Part shown: piece after piece, positions 25,971-34,825 of the stretch
Numbering within the stretch: position 1 is the first letter of the stretch
Layout: the number at the start of each line of letters is the position of its first letter
Source of the DNA: an uncultured Prevotella sp.
Lineage (GTDB): Bacteria > Bacteroidota > Bacteroidia > Bacteroidales > Bacteroidaceae
Direction of reading: 5' to 3'
NCBI GenBank assembly: GCA_947169685.1
Contig: CAMVQS010000013.1
Location: forward strand, 1-43,317
DNA length: 43,317 bases
The notes under the pieces: generated by a model
What the model was told of the DNA's origin: nothing
The model's database searches: none
Seen by the model: only the letters and a program-made list of their open reading frames with translations
Position numbers and translations under genes: made by a program

Positions 25971-26980
25971 TTCACGTTACCGACCTTGATGAGGAACTCA
26001 CCAATCTGTACGGCATTGAGGGCGGCACCCTTGCGGATCTGGTCACCTGAGAGCCAGAATGTCAGACCGTTCTCGTCACTCAGGTCCTTACGCACGCGAC
26101 CTACATAGACATCGTCCTTGCCGGCAGTGTCCATCGGCATGGGGTATTTCAGGTTGGCAGGATCGTCAACCAGCGTACAGCCGGGAGCAGCGGCAATGGC
26201 CTTCTGTGCGGCCTCTACGCTGATGGGCTGTTCGGTCTCAATCCATACGCTCTCAGAGTGTGAGCGCAGCGAGCTGACACGTACACACATGGCCGAGCAC
26301 TTGGCATCGGTATGCATAATCTTCTGTGTCTCGTTGTACATCTTCATCTCTTCCTTCGTGTAGCCGTTGGGCTGGAACACGTCAATCTGAGGGATGACAT
26401 TGTAGGCCAGCTGGTGCGGGAACTTCTTGATGGTCTTTACCTCGCCGGTCTCCACAATCTCCTTGTACTGCTGTTGTAGCTCGGCCATGGCTGCAGCACC
26501 GGCGCCTGAGGCACTCTGGTACGAGCTGACGTGGATACGCTTGATGTGGCTGAGCTTTTCCAGTGGCTGGAGTACGACAACCATCATGATGGTGGTACAG
26601 TTGGGGTTGGCAATGATGCCACGCGGACGGTTCAGGGCATCCTCGGCGTTGCACTCGGGCACTACCAAGGGCACATCGTCATCCATGCGGAAAGCGCTGG
26701 AGTTGTCAATCATCACAGCACCATACTTTGTGATGGTCTCTGCAAACTCCTTCGACGTGCCGGCACCGGCAGAGGTGAAGGCGATATCCACATCCTTGAA
26801 GTCGTCATTGTGCTGCAGCAGCTTCACGGTCAGTTCCTTACCGCGGAAGGTGTATTTCGTACCTGCCGAACGCTCACTGCCAAACAGCACCAGTTCATCC
26901 ATCGGGAAATTTCTCTGGTCAAGGATACGTAAGAACTCCTGACCTACAGCGCCTGAAGCGCCTACAATTGCTACTTTCAT
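25967..26980 (-). CDS. asd: Aspartate-semialdehyde dehydrogenase
   Basis: Asd (337 residues) reduces aspartyl phosphate to aspartate semialdehyde for lysine, threonine, methionine and diaminopimelate synthesis. The NADP-binding '[15 protein letters not shown]' is at residues 5-19, the catalytic Cys in '[11 protein letters not shown]' near 131, '[13 protein letters not shown]' near 158 and the catalytic His in '[10 protein letters not shown]' near 242. Length is normal. The leader contains the left inverted repeat of the DUF559 cassette, whose CCCCCTAACTTAGGGGG hairpin lies 17 bases before the ATG, so it could affect translation. Confidence 0.97.
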   Translation of the reverse strand: MKVAIVGASGAVGQEFLRILDQRNFPMDELVLFGSERSAGTKYTFRGKELTVKLLQHNDDFKDVDIAFTSAGAGTSKEFAETITKYGAVMIDNSSAFRMDDDVPLVVPECNAEDALNRPRGIIANPNCTTIMMVVVLQPLEKLSHIKRIHVSSYQSASGAGAAAMAELQQQYKEIVETGEVKTIKKFPHQLAYNVIPQIDVFQPNGYTKEEMKMYNETQKIMHTDAKCSAMCVRVSSLRSHSESVWIETEQPISVEAAQKAIAAAPGCTLVDDPANLKYPMPMDTAGKDDVYVGRVRKDLSDENGLTFWLSGDQIRKGAALNAVQIGEFLIKVGNVK

Positions 26981-27075
26981 ATCTTTCTTTGCTTTAGCCC
27001 CCTAAGTTAGGGGGTTGGGGGGCTGAACAAGCGTTATGCTATCCCCACCGATTAAAAACCAATAAAATTTGCCCG

Positions 27076-27083
27076 CAAAGGTA
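27076..27083 (-). promoter_or_regulatory. Probable -7 box of asd
   Basis: Read on the minus strand, TACCTTTG lies about 95 bases upstream of the asd ATG and inside the DUF559 cassette. No clean TTG stands at the usual distance. Confidence 0.5.
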
Positions 27084-27125
27084 CAAAAAAACTTTCAAAC
27101 TGATAGACATTTCGTAAAAAAGTTG

Positions 27126-27133
27126 TACTTTTG
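27126..27133 (+). promoter_or_regulatory. -7 box of the DUF559 gene
   Basis: TACTTTTG ends 12 bases before the ATG at 27146, so the transcript would have almost no leader. Confidence 0.6.
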
Positions 27134-27145
27134 CAAAGAAAAAGA

Positions 27146-27547
27146 ATGAACTACTCCAATCATCCTGTCACGAAAGAGTATCGTCAATTGTTACGACGCA
27201 CTGAAACAAATTCTGAGCGTATACTATGGGAAAAGCTGAAAGGAAGACAGCTGGACGGTTATAAATTTCGTCAACAGCATGGCTATGGACCTTACATTTT
27301 GGACTTTTATTGTCCATCATTAAAGTCATGTATTGAAGTAGATGGAGAAGTACATGACAATGAAATTGTAAAACAAAAAGATATAGAAAGAACTTTGTTT
27401 CTTCGACAACAAAAGATTCACGTATTAAGAATAAAAAACGAAGAGGTAGAAGAAAATATTGAAGAAGTGTTGAAAAAAATAAGAGAATATATCAATAGTA
27501 TTAATAGGGATTGTGAGGCCGTTCAGACCCCCATCCCCCTAACTTAG
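27146..27547 (+). CDS. DUF559 endonuclease-like protein
   Basis: The ATG at 27146 (MNYSNHPVTKEYRQ) is preferred to a TTG 15 bases earlier. The 133-residue protein is a DUF559 (PF04480) member with a Vsr-like PD-(D/E)xK fold: 'RTETNSERILWEKLKGRQLDGYKFRQQHGYGPYILDFYCPSLKSCIEVDGEVH' covers residues 16-70 (quoted regions: the catalytic Asp lies in 'ILDFYCP' and the acidic pair in 'IEVDGEVHD'). The reaction and target are unknown. The end of the frame ('VQTPIPLT') is translated from the right inverted repeat. This family is frequent as isolated genes in Bacteroidota. Base composition is AT-richer than that of its neighbours. Confidence 0.85.
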   Translation: MNYSNHPVTKEYRQLLRRTETNSERILWEKLKGRQLDGYKFRQQHGYGPYILDFYCPSLKSCIEVDGEVHDNEIVKQKDIERTLFLRQQKIHVLRIKNEEVEENIEEVLKKIREYINSINRDCEAVQTPIPLT

Positions 27548-27560
27548 GGGGCTCTTGACT

Positions 27561-29690
27561 ATGTTTCCAGTTACAAACCCGACGTTGATATTCTTCGTCG
27601 TGCTTTGCATAATCCTGTTTGCCCCGATTATCATGGGTAAACTGCGTATCCCGCACATCATCGGCATGGTGCTGGCAGGTGTCCTTATCGGCAAGTACGG
27701 CCTGAATATTCTGGAGCGTGACAACTCTTTTGAGCTGTTCGGACGCGTGGGACTGTGCTATATCATGTTCCTGGCAGGACTGGAGATGGATATGGAAGGC
27801 GTGAAGAAACACTCGTCGCGCTTCATCATCTTCGGACTGCTCACCTGTTTCGTGCCACTCATCATGACTTACTTCATGGCGATGTGGCTGCTGGACTATA
27901 GCTCTACGGCGTCGTTCCTGTTGGGATGTATCATGGCGTCAAACACGCTGATTGCCTATCCCATCGTCACCCGCTACGGTCTGCAACGTAACACCAGCGT
28001 GTCACTCAGCGTGGGTTCTTCGATGATTTCGCTCTTTATGGCACTTGTCATGCTGGCAGGTCTAGCAGCTTCCTTCAGTACTGAGCATACAAGCGCCGGT
28101 GGCCAACTTTTCTTCTGGCTGTTGTTCGTGATAAAGATTGCTCTGTTCTGTGCAGGCAGCTTTTTTGTCATCCCCCGTCTGACACGATACTTCCTGCGTC
28201 GTTACTCTGACGCCGTCATGCAGTTTATCTTCGTGATGTCTGTCATGTTCCTGTCAGCGGCACTCACGGAAGCCATAGGTCTAGAGGCCATCTTCGGCGC
28301 GTTCTTCTCCGGCCTGATTCTAAATAGGTATATTCCTCACGTGTCACCCCTGATGAACCGTATCGAGTTCATCGGTAATGCGCTGTTCATCCCCTATTTC
28401 CTGATTGGTGTAGGTATGCTCATTAATGTCCGCACGCTGTTCGACGGTACCCAGATGTTGTGGATTGTGGCACTTATCGCTTTCTTCGGAACCTTTGGAA
28501 AGGCCGTTGCCGCATATATGTCATCCCTGTTGTTCCGTCTGACAAAGGCCGAGGGGCACATGATGTTCGGCCTGACCAGCGCCCATGCTGCCGGTGCTAT
28601 TGCCATGGTCATGGTAGGAATGCGACTCGAGGTGGCTCCTGGGCAGTATTTGGTAACCAACGAGATGCTCAATGGCGTCGTCATCATGATTCTTGTCACT
28701 TGTATTATCAGCACGCTGATGACCGAGCATGCTGCTCAGGAGATTACTCTGAAAAATGCGCAGGCATTTACACCCCAACGCTCCACGCTCAATGAGAAAA
28801 TCCTGCTCTGTGTCAAATATCCAGAGATAGCACCACAGCTGCTGGAGCTGGCTATCATGATGCGTAACACCCGACAAGAAAGTGAACTGGTGGCACTGAA
28901 CGTGGTTTATGACGACCAACGCTCGAATGCCCATCGCGAACAGGGACTGCAGTTGCTGGAACGTTTGCAGCAACAGGCCAGTGCCAGCGATGTGCGGATG
29001 CAGACACAGGTACGCCTGGCCACGAATATCGCCAACGGCATTAAGCATGCCTTCCGCGAGACGGGAGCCTCCGACATCATCATGGGTATGCACGTGCATA
29101 CCGACATCAACCCGAAGTTCTGGGGTGAGTTTATCCAGAGCCTCTACAACGGTCTGAACCGTCAGATAGTGCTTACCCGTTTCATACAGCCACTGCCCAC
29201 GCTCCGCCGCATCCAAGTATGCGTACCGTCGCGTGCCGAGTTCGAACCAGGCTTCCACCGCTGGCTGGAACGCCTGTGCCGCATGGCGGGAAATCTCGAC
29301 TGTCGCATCCAGTTCCACGGACGGCAGGAGAGCCTCGTCCTTATCCGTGAATACGTGAACAACGTTCATCCGAACGTGCGCAGCGAATATACGCCGATGG
29401 CTCACTGGAACGAGCTGCCCAGACTCGCTGAGAATATCCGTGAAGACCATATGTTCGTGGTCGTCACCGCCCGTAAGGGTACCATTTCCTACAAGAACGC
29501 AATGGACCGCCTGCCCAATGAGCTGATGCAGCACTTCTCGGGCAAGAACCTCATGATTATCTTCCCCGACCAGTACGGAGAGACGAAGGAGGAGAGCATG
29601 ACCTTCACCGAAGCCCAGCACCGCGAGGAAAGCAGTATCTATGACTGGCTGCTGGAGAAACTCAATAAGAGAGGAGTTAGGGGGAGTTAA
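27561..29690 (+). CDS. CPA2-type cation:proton antiporter
   Basis: This 709-residue membrane protein has about 12 hydrophobic segments in residues 8-395 ('IFFVVLCIILFAPIIMGKLRIP', 'GVLIGKYGLNIL', 'MFLAGLEMDMEGVKKH', 'LTEAIGLEAIFGAFFSGLIL'), the pattern of the KefB/CPA2 Na+/H+ or K+/H+ family. A cytosolic region (about 410-700) follows with two USP-like halves ('ILLCVKYPEIAPQLLELAIMM', 'IMGMHVHTDINPKFWGEF'). The substrate cation is not determined. The ATG lies 7 bases after the right repeat of the DUF559 cassette. The last residues (RGVRGS-stop) are encoded by the left repeat of the next cassette, so both gene ends touch inserted DNA. Confidence 0.92.
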   Translation: MFPVTNPTLIFFVVLCIILFAPIIMGKLRIPHIIGMVLAGVLIGKYGLNILERDNSFELFGRVGLCYIMFLAGLEMDMEGVKKHSSRFIIFGLLTCFVPLIMTYFMAMWLLDYSSTASFLLGCIMASNTLIAYPIVTRYGLQRNTSVSLSVGSSMISLFMALVMLAGLAASFSTEHTSAGGQLFFWLLFVIKIALFCAGSFFVIPRLTRYFLRRYSDAVMQFIFVMSVMFLSAALTEAIGLEAIFGAFFSGLILNRYIPHVSPLMNRIEFIGNALFIPYFLIGVGMLINVRTLFDGTQMLWIVALIAFFGTFGKAVAAYMSSLLFRLTKAEGHMMFGLTSAHAAGAIAMVMVGMRLEVAPGQYLVTNEMLNGVVIMILVTCIISTLMTEHAAQEITLKNAQAFTPQRSTLNEKILLCVKYPEIAPQLLELAIMMRNTRQESELVALNVVYDDQRSNAHREQGLQLLERLQQQASASDVRMQTQVRLATNIANGIKHAFRETGASDIIMGMHVHTDINPKFWGEFIQSLYNGLNRQIVLTRFIQPLPTLRRIQVCVPSRAEFEPGFHRWLERLCRMAGNLDCRIQFHGRQESLVLIREYVNNVHPNVRSEYTPMAHWNELPRLAENIREDHMFVVVTARKGTISYKNAMDRLPNELMQHFSGKNLMIIFPDQYGETKEESMTFTEAQHREESSIYDWLLEKLNKRGVRGS

Positions 29691-30138
29691 GAGGAGTTAA
29701 CCGTTCGCTTTGCTCACTCGGGGAGTCAAGGGACATTACAGGGATGGATATTAATACAATTGAAATAAAAGACCATTTATTATGCGTTCATATAGTTTTG
29801 AGAATATTTTAGCATGGCAGAAGGCACATGATTTCACCGTGTTGGTCTATAAGACCACGCGTGCTTTCCCTGAAGATGAGAAGTTCGGTCTGACCTCACA
29901 GTTTCTTCTATCACGCGATTTGGAATATATTACAATAGAACAATTCAATCTGCTACAAGATACTATTGAGAACACCAGTAAGTTTCTCAACTCTTATTGT
30001 GCAGGCATCATTAACAATAATGGAATAAAAGATAATAAATGAAGAGATGTGAGAGTCAAAGAAGGAAATGTCCCTTAACTCCCCGTCGAAGACGAGCGAA
30101 GCGATAACTCCTCTTAACTCCTCTTAACTCCCCTAAAA
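29671..30138 (+). mobile_element. Putative cassette with imperfect inverted repeats and a four-helix-bundle gene
   Basis: Left arm 29671-29737 and right arm 30067-30138 are imperfect inverted copies. Both carry GGAGTTAAGAGGAGTTA units, a TTCGCTTTGCTC- or CTTCGCTCGTC-like middle, and GGGGAGTnAAGGGACATT at the inner end. The decamer GAGGAGTTAA is tandemly repeated in each arm, with different copy number. The only gene inside is the shortened four-helix-bundle gene. The left arm supplies the end of the antiporter reading frame. Mobility is inferred. Confidence 0.5.
29782..30042 (+). pseudogene. Four-helix-bundle protein (S23/IVP family) with internal deletion
   Basis: The 86-residue product starts like the 23S-rRNA-intervening-sequence family, TIGR02436 ('YSFENILAWQKAHDFTVLVYKTTRAFPEDEKFGLTSQ'), and ends like it ('LEYITIEQFNLLQDTIENTSKFLNSYCAGII'). 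The usual middle, with the RRA.SI..NIAEG motif and the 'AQGSLEE' helix, about 40 residues, is missing. The joint is at 'TSQF-LLSRDLEY' and stays in frame. A full bundle could not form, so this is probably a decayed or modified copy. Family members often lie in rRNA intervening sequences or as stand-alone genes of unknown role. Confidence 0.7.
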
Positions 30139-30155
30139 TCTCCCGCGTAGAATCT

Positions 30156-30812
30156 ATGATTACAACAACAGCAATAAAGAAGAGTTTTGGTGACCTTCAA
30201 GTACTGAAAGGCATCGACCTGCATATCGAGAAAGGTGAAGTGGTCAGCATCGTTGGCCCCAGTGGAGCCGGCAAGACCACCCTGCTTCAGATTATCGGCA
30301 CCCTTGACCGTCCGGACAGCGGTACGATATGTGTCGATGGCATTGACACCACGAGACTCAGCCAGAAGAAACTGGCCGACTTCCGTAACCGTCATATCGG
30401 CTTCGTGTTCCAGTTCCACCAGCTATTGCCTGAGTTTACGGCAATAGAGAACATCATGATACCCGCTTATATCGCAGGTACCAGCAAAAAAGATGCTCGA
30501 CACCGTGCTGCCGAACTGCTTGACTTCATGGGGCTGAGCGACCGCGCTACCCATAAGCCCAATGAGCTCAGCGGTGGTGAGAAACAGCGTGTGGCAGTGG
30601 CCCGTGCCCTCGTCAACAACCCTGCCGTCATTTTGGCCGACGAGCCCAGTGGCTCCCTCGACAGCAAGAACAAGGCAGAGCTGCACCAGCTCTTCTTTGA
30701 CCTCCGCAACCAGTTCGGCCAGACCTTCGTCATCGTTACCCACGATGAGCAACTGGCCACACTCACAGACCGCACCATCCATCTACGGGACGGAATGATT
30801 GAATCGATATGA
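30156..30812 (+). CDS. LolD-like ABC transporter ATP-binding protein
   Basis: This 218-residue ATPase has Walker A 'GPSGAGKTT' (about 36-44), a Q-loop in '[14 protein letters not shown]', the signature '[15 protein letters not shown]' (about 138-152), Walker B 'VILADEPSG' and the H-loop 'VIVTHD'. It belongs to the LolD/MacB group, which drives lipoprotein release or other exchange with a separate permease. No permease gene is adjacent, so the partner is encoded elsewhere. The start follows the four-helix-bundle cassette by about 17 bases. The 3' end overlaps the hydrolase gene by 4 bases. Confidence 0.92.
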   Translation: MITTTAIKKSFGDLQVLKGIDLHIEKGEVVSIVGPSGAGKTTLLQIIGTLDRPDSGTICVDGIDTTRLSQKKLADFRNRHIGFVFQFHQLLPEFTAIENIMIPAYIAGTSKKDARHRAAELLDFMGLSDRATHKPNELSGGEKQRVAVARALVNNPAVILADEPSGSLDSKNKAELHQLFFDLRNQFGQTFVIVTHDEQLATLTDRTIHLRDGMIESI

Positions 30813-31963
30813 TGCTAAGAACTGTATTACTGATGGCGTTTGCCATGTATTTCTCACTGCTCACGGCTTTTGCGCAAGGACGTGAGAGGTATGAGTTCAA
30901 ACGTAACTTGCCGGTATATGCCGACTCGTTGATAGCTGACCTTACATACCCGTTGGCATGGGGGAATAGCGATATCAAGGATTTTAGGACGTGGCGTCAG
31001 GTGGCACGCCAGAAAGTGCTGGATTGCATGCTCATGCCACCACCTCCAGCCGCTGAGGGCTATGACGCAAAGGTGCTCTTTGAAGAACAACGCGACGGCT
31101 ACAAGGCACGTAAGATAGAGATACGCCTGTCACGTTACTATACGGTGCCTGCGTATGTGCTGATACCTGACGGTCAGGGGCCGTTTCCTGCGGTGAACTG
31201 TCTGCATGACCATGGTGCTCATTTGTATATAGGTAAGGAGAAGATGATACGTCCGCTGGCTTGTGAGGACTCTACGGTCATCAAGGATGCAGAGGCGTGG
31301 TCAGCGGGCTACGAAGGACAGTTCATGGGTGACTATCTGGCTCAGCATGGCTATGTGGTATTTGCTGCCGACGCACCGATGTGGGGAGAGCGCGGACAGC
31401 AGGAAGGACCGCGGCGTGACCGCTACGACATGATTGCAGGTAACATGATGATGTACGGCATAGACCTCAGTGCCTATATGACCTATGACGACATTGCCGG
31501 CACGGAATTTCTGGCACAGATGCCCGAGGTGGATGCAGAGCGTATAGGCTGTGCCGGATGGTCCATGGGTGGTTACCGTGCCTGGATGCTCTCGGCACTC
31601 TCGGACCGCATCAAGGCTGGTGCGGCTGTCTGCTGGATGGTGACCACCGACGAGCAGCTGTCATTTAAGTATCAGCGTACGGAGAACGGTGGCTTTGCCA
31701 ACTGTCTGCCTGGTCTGCGGCGCTGGCTGGACTATCCACATGTGGCCAGTATAGCTTGTCCCAAGGCCATGCTGTTCATTAGTGGCAGGCAGGACAAACT
31801 GTTTCCTGTGGCAGGTGTGGAGAAGGCTTTCAAGACGATGCGTGACACCTGGGGGAGTCAGCGGGCTGATGACCTGCTGGAAACAGAGCTCTGGGATATG
31901 CCTCACAGCTGCCCGGTCAAAGCGCAGGAGCGCATACTCCACTTCTTTGACAAACACCTTTAG
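30809..31963 (+). CDS. Exported alpha/beta hydrolase (dienelactone hydrolase/acetyl-esterase type)
   Basis: This 384-residue protein has a signal peptide (about 1-23, 'LLTAFAQ') and an alpha/beta hydrolase domain. The nucleophile elbow is '[10 protein letters not shown]' near residue 252, the acid Asp is in '[10 protein letters not shown]' near 330 and the His in 'WDMPHSCP' near 366. '[14 protein letters not shown]' near 135 is typical of the family with long N-terminal regions acting on esters, for example acetyl groups on polysaccharides; the substrate is not visible. It is translationally coupled to the LolD-like gene (ATGATG overlap) and converges on nadB with 2 bases between stops. Confidence 0.88.
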   Translation: MMLRTVLLMAFAMYFSLLTAFAQGRERYEFKRNLPVYADSLIADLTYPLAWGNSDIKDFRTWRQVARQKVLDCMLMPPPPAAEGYDAKVLFEEQRDGYKARKIEIRLSRYYTVPAYVLIPDGQGPFPAVNCLHDHGAHLYIGKEKMIRPLACEDSTVIKDAEAWSAGYEGQFMGDYLAQHGYVVFAADAPMWGERGQQEGPRRDRYDMIAGNMMMYGIDLSAYMTYDDIAGTEFLAQMPEVDAERIGCAGWSMGGYRAWMLSALSDRIKAGAAVCWMVTTDEQLSFKYQRTENGGFANCLPGLRRWLDYPHVASIACPKAMLFISGRQDKLFPVAGVEKAFKTMRDTWGSQRADDLLETELWDMPHSCPVKAQERILHFFDKHL

Positions 31964-31965
31964 GA

Positions 31966-33552
31966 TTATTTGTCGTAGGCGTGCTGCGGGTAGTCGGTGG
32001 TGAAGTGCAAGCCACGACACTCTTTGCGCTCTAAGGCCCAGCGGGTGATGAGGTAACCCACATTGATCATATTACGTAACTCACAGATGTCGCGTGATGC
32101 CTTGACACGTTTGAAGAGACGTTCGGTCTCCTCGTAGAGCATGTCGAGACGATCCCAGGCGCGGTGCAGACGCAGGTCGCTACGTACGATGCCCACGTAG
32201 TTGGCCATGATCTGATTTACCTCGCGTACAGACTGCGTGATAAGCACTTTCTCCTCGTTCGTCATTGTCCCCTCATCGTTCCACTCCGGCACCTTGGTAT
32301 TGAAATCGTACAGGTCAACATGTTTTAGGGAATCCTTGGCAGCTGTCTCTGCATAGACTACCGCCTCAATGAGTGAGTTGCTGGCCAGACGGTTACCACC
32401 GTGCAGACCTGTGCAGGAACACTCGCCGAGGGCATAGAGCCGTTCGATGCTGGACTGTCCGTTGAGATCGACCTTGATGCCGCCGCACATGTAGTGGGCA
32501 GCAGGCCGTACAGGGATGTAGTCAGTGGTGATGTCGATGCCCATGCTGAGGCATTTCTGGTAGATATTGGGGAAATGGTGGCGTGTTTCCTCGGCAGGCT
32601 TATGGGTGACGTCGAGGCAAACGTGGTCCAAACCATGAATTTTCATCTCCTTGTCGATGGCACGTGCGACGATGTCGCGTGGTGCCAGACTGAGACGTTC
32701 GTCGTATTTCTCCATGAACGTCTCGCCGTTAGGTAGCTTCAGTATGCCACCATAGCCACGCATGGCCTCCGTGATGAGGTAGGCGGGGTGTGTCTCGCTG
32801 GGGTTGTGGAGCACCGTGGGGTGGAACTGCACGAACTCCATGTCGGCCACCGTACCCTTGGCACGATAGGCCATGGCGATGCCATCGCCTGTGGCAATGA
32901 CGGGGTTCGAGGTGGTCAGATAGACGGCACCGCAGCCGCCAGTACACATAACGGTAATCTTTGACAGATAGGTATCGACCTTTTCTGTCTTGGGATTCAG
33001 CACATAGGCTCCGTAGCACTGGATGTTAGGTGAGCGGCGGGTGACGCGGACGCCAAGATGATGCTGCGTGATAATCTCAACGGCAAAATGGTTCTCCTTG
33101 ACCTCGATGTCTGGGCAAGCACGCACGGCCTCCATCAGTCCACGTTGTATCTCGGCACCAGTGTCGTCGGCATGATGTAGGATGCGGAACTCCGAATGCC
33201 CGCCCTCGCGGTGCAGGTCGAAGTCACCGTTCTCCTTGCGGTCGAAGTTGACGCCCCACTGTACCAGTTCTTTTATCTGGTCAGGGGCCATGCGAACCAC
33301 CTGCTCTACGGCTGCCCGGTCGCTGATGTAGTCACCCGCAATCATGGTGTCCTCAATATGCTTGTCGAAGTTGTCAAGCTCCAGATTCGTCACACTGGCC
33401 ACACCTCCCTGTGCAAATGACGTGTTAGCCTCGTCGAGGCTTGTCTTGCAGATCATGCAGACCTTACCCTTCTTTTCGCGTGCCACTTTCAGGGCGTAGC
33501 TCATGCCGGCCACACCTGCTCCAATAATCAAGAAATCGTACTTATAGACCAT
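31966..33552 (-). CDS. nadB: L-aspartate oxidase
   Basis: NadB (528 residues) oxidises aspartate to iminoaspartate, the first step of NAD synthesis. The ATG at 33552 (MVYKYDFLIIGAGVAGMSYAL) is chosen because the longer frame begins upstream of the promoter. The FAD-binding 'GAGVAGMSYA' is at residues 10-19, 'TSFAQGGVASV' near 44, 'HREGGHSEFRILH' near 113 and 'YMCGGIKVDLNG' near 348. The C-terminal helical domain of the succinate dehydrogenase/NadB family is complete. nadA and nadC are not nearby. It diverges from dacB with overlapping promoters. Confidence 0.95.
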   Translation of the reverse strand: MVYKYDFLIIGAGVAGMSYALKVAREKKGKVCMICKTSLDEANTSFAQGGVASVTNLELDNFDKHIEDTMIAGDYISDRAAVEQVVRMAPDQIKELVQWGVNFDRKENGDFDLHREGGHSEFRILHHADDTGAEIQRGLMEAVRACPDIEVKENHFAVEIITQHHLGVRVTRRSPNIQCYGAYVLNPKTEKVDTYLSKITVMCTGGCGAVYLTTSNPVIATGDGIAMAYRAKGTVADMEFVQFHPTVLHNPSETHPAYLITEAMRGYGGILKLPNGETFMEKYDERLSLAPRDIVARAIDKEMKIHGLDHVCLDVTHKPAEETRHHFPNIYQKCLSMGIDITTDYIPVRPAAHYMCGGIKVDLNGQSSIERLYALGECSCTGLHGGNRLASNSLIEAVVYAETAAKDSLKHVDLYDFNTKVPEWNDEGTMTNEEKVLITQSVREVNQIMANYVGIVRSDLRLHRAWDRLDMLYEETERLFKRVKASRDICELRNMINVGYLITRWALERKECRGLHFTTDYPQHAYDK

Positions 33553-33569
33553 CTTAGTTTGTTTTAGTG

Positions 33570-33600
33570 TTGCAAAAGTAAGAAATATTTTGTAATTTTG
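33570..33600. promoter_or_regulatory. Divergent nadB/dacB promoters
   Basis: On the + strand, TTG at 33570-33572 and TAATTTTG at 33593-33600 are spaced by 20 bases and serve dacB, whose ATG follows 9 bases later. On the - strand, TACTTTTG (33579-33572) serves nadB. The two promoters overlap. Confidence 0.65.
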
Positions 33601-33609
33601 CGCCAAATT

Positions 33610-34821
33610 ATGAAGAAATATGTGTTTTTATTGCTTTTGTGGGTACTTATGTTGCCCGCAAATGCCCAAACAGACAGTCTGACGGTTAAAAACGACAGCG
33701 TACTGACGTTGCCGTGGCCACAGTCATTGCAGGCTAATATTGATACGCTTCTTACCGATCATCCCTTGTTTGATATTTCGCAGGTAGGATTTATGATCTA
33801 TGACCTGACGGCTGACAGCGTGTTGTATCAGTATAACCACCGCCATACGCTCAGGCCGGCGTCAAACATGAAGCTTGTCACCGCCATTGCTGCATTGGAT
33901 CGCCTGGGTGCTAAGCATCAGTTACGTACAAGTTTGTATTATACCGGTGTGCGTGACAGTTGCACGTTGCGTGGCGACCTCTATTGTGTGGGTGGTATGG
34001 ACCCCCTCTTTGATGCGGATGACCTGGAGGCTTTTGTTGAAGGAGTGCGCCGTCTTGGTATTGACACCATTCGCGGTCGTATTGTGGCAGACAAGACCAT
34101 GAAAGATGCTGACCTGCTGGGGTGGGGCTGGTGCTGGGACGATGATAACCCAGTACTCTCTCCGTTGCTCATTGGGCGTAAGGATAATTTTACGGAACGT
34201 TTTGCACAGGCATTGCGGAAGGCAGGCATGACAGTTGATGTACAGCTTAGTGAAGGACGTCTGCCAGCTGGCGCTACCTATATGGTGGCTTGTGTTCATA
34301 ACATTGGTAATGTCTTGCCAAAGATGATGAAAGACAGCGACAACCTCTATGCTGAGTCGTTGTTCTATCAGCTGGCTGCTACGTCGGGAGCCCGTCCTGC
34401 TTCAGCCAAGCATGCCCGTCAGGTGATTACTAAACTGATTGAAAAGCTCGGTCTGCCCTCGTCTGCCTACCATATAGCTGACGGCAGTGGACTCTCGCTC
34501 TATAACTACTTGTCACCTGAACTTGAAGTGGCGTTGCTGCGTTATGCGTGGAGCAAGGAGAGCATCAGGAAACCGCTGTATGTCTCGCTGCCCATTGCCG
34601 GGCGTGACGGCACGCTCTCGAAACGCATGAAACGGACCGTGGCGGAGGGTAATGTGCATGCCAAGACAGGAACGCTGAAAGGCGTTACCACACTGGCTGG
34701 CTATTGCACGGCAGCCAATGGCCACATGCTCTGTTTTGCCATTATGAACCAAGGAGTCTTGAAAACCAGCAACGGTCGTGACTTTCAGGACCGCCTATGT
34801 ATATTAATGTGTCAACCGTAG
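33610..34821 (+). CDS. dacB: D-alanyl-D-alanine carboxypeptidase/endopeptidase (PBP4, S13 family)
   Basis: This 403-residue periplasmic enzyme trims peptidoglycan cross-links. It has a signal peptide (MKKYVFLLLLWVLMLPANAQ) and the penicillin-binding motifs SxxK in 'ASNMKLV' (about residue 84), SxN in 'KDSDNLYAES' (about 240) and KTG in 'HAKTGTLKG' (about 352). It is somewhat shorter than typical 460-residue members because the S13 insert domain is small. The ATG lies 9 bases after the -7 box, so the transcript is nearly leaderless. The last 29 residues ('FAIMNQGVLKTSNGRDFQDRLC') have a diverged duplicate at 35783-35871. Confidence 0.93.
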   Translation: MKKYVFLLLLWVLMLPANAQTDSLTVKNDSVLTLPWPQSLQANIDTLLTDHPLFDISQVGFMIYDLTADSVLYQYNHRHTLRPASNMKLVTAIAALDRLGAKHQLRTSLYYTGVRDSCTLRGDLYCVGGMDPLFDADDLEAFVEGVRRLGIDTIRGRIVADKTMKDADLLGWGWCWDDDNPVLSPLLIGRKDNFTERFAQALRKAGMTVDVQLSEGRLPAGATYMVACVHNIGNVLPKMMKDSDNLYAESLFYQLAATSGARPASAKHARQVITKLIEKLGLPSSAYHIADGSGLSLYNYLSPELEVALLRYAWSKESIRKPLYVSLPIAGRDGTLSKRMKRTVAEGNVHAKTGTLKGVTTLAGYCTAANGHMLCFAIMNQGVLKTSNGRDFQDRLCILMCQP

Positions 34822-34825
34822 TGCT

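Larger units (their letters stand above)
26996..27553 (+). mobile_element. Putative 558-bp DUF559 cassette with 33-bp inverted repeats
   Basis: The left end (26996-27028) and the right end (27521-27553) are inverted copies matching at 31 of 33 positions. Each contains the palindrome CCCCCTAA-G/C-TTAGGGGG. The only gene inside encodes a DUF559 endonuclease-like protein, whose last residues and stop come from the right repeat. The cassette fills almost the whole space between asd (start 26980) and the antiporter (start 27561). No target duplication is obvious, so mobility is inferred from structure alone. Confidence 0.55.
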
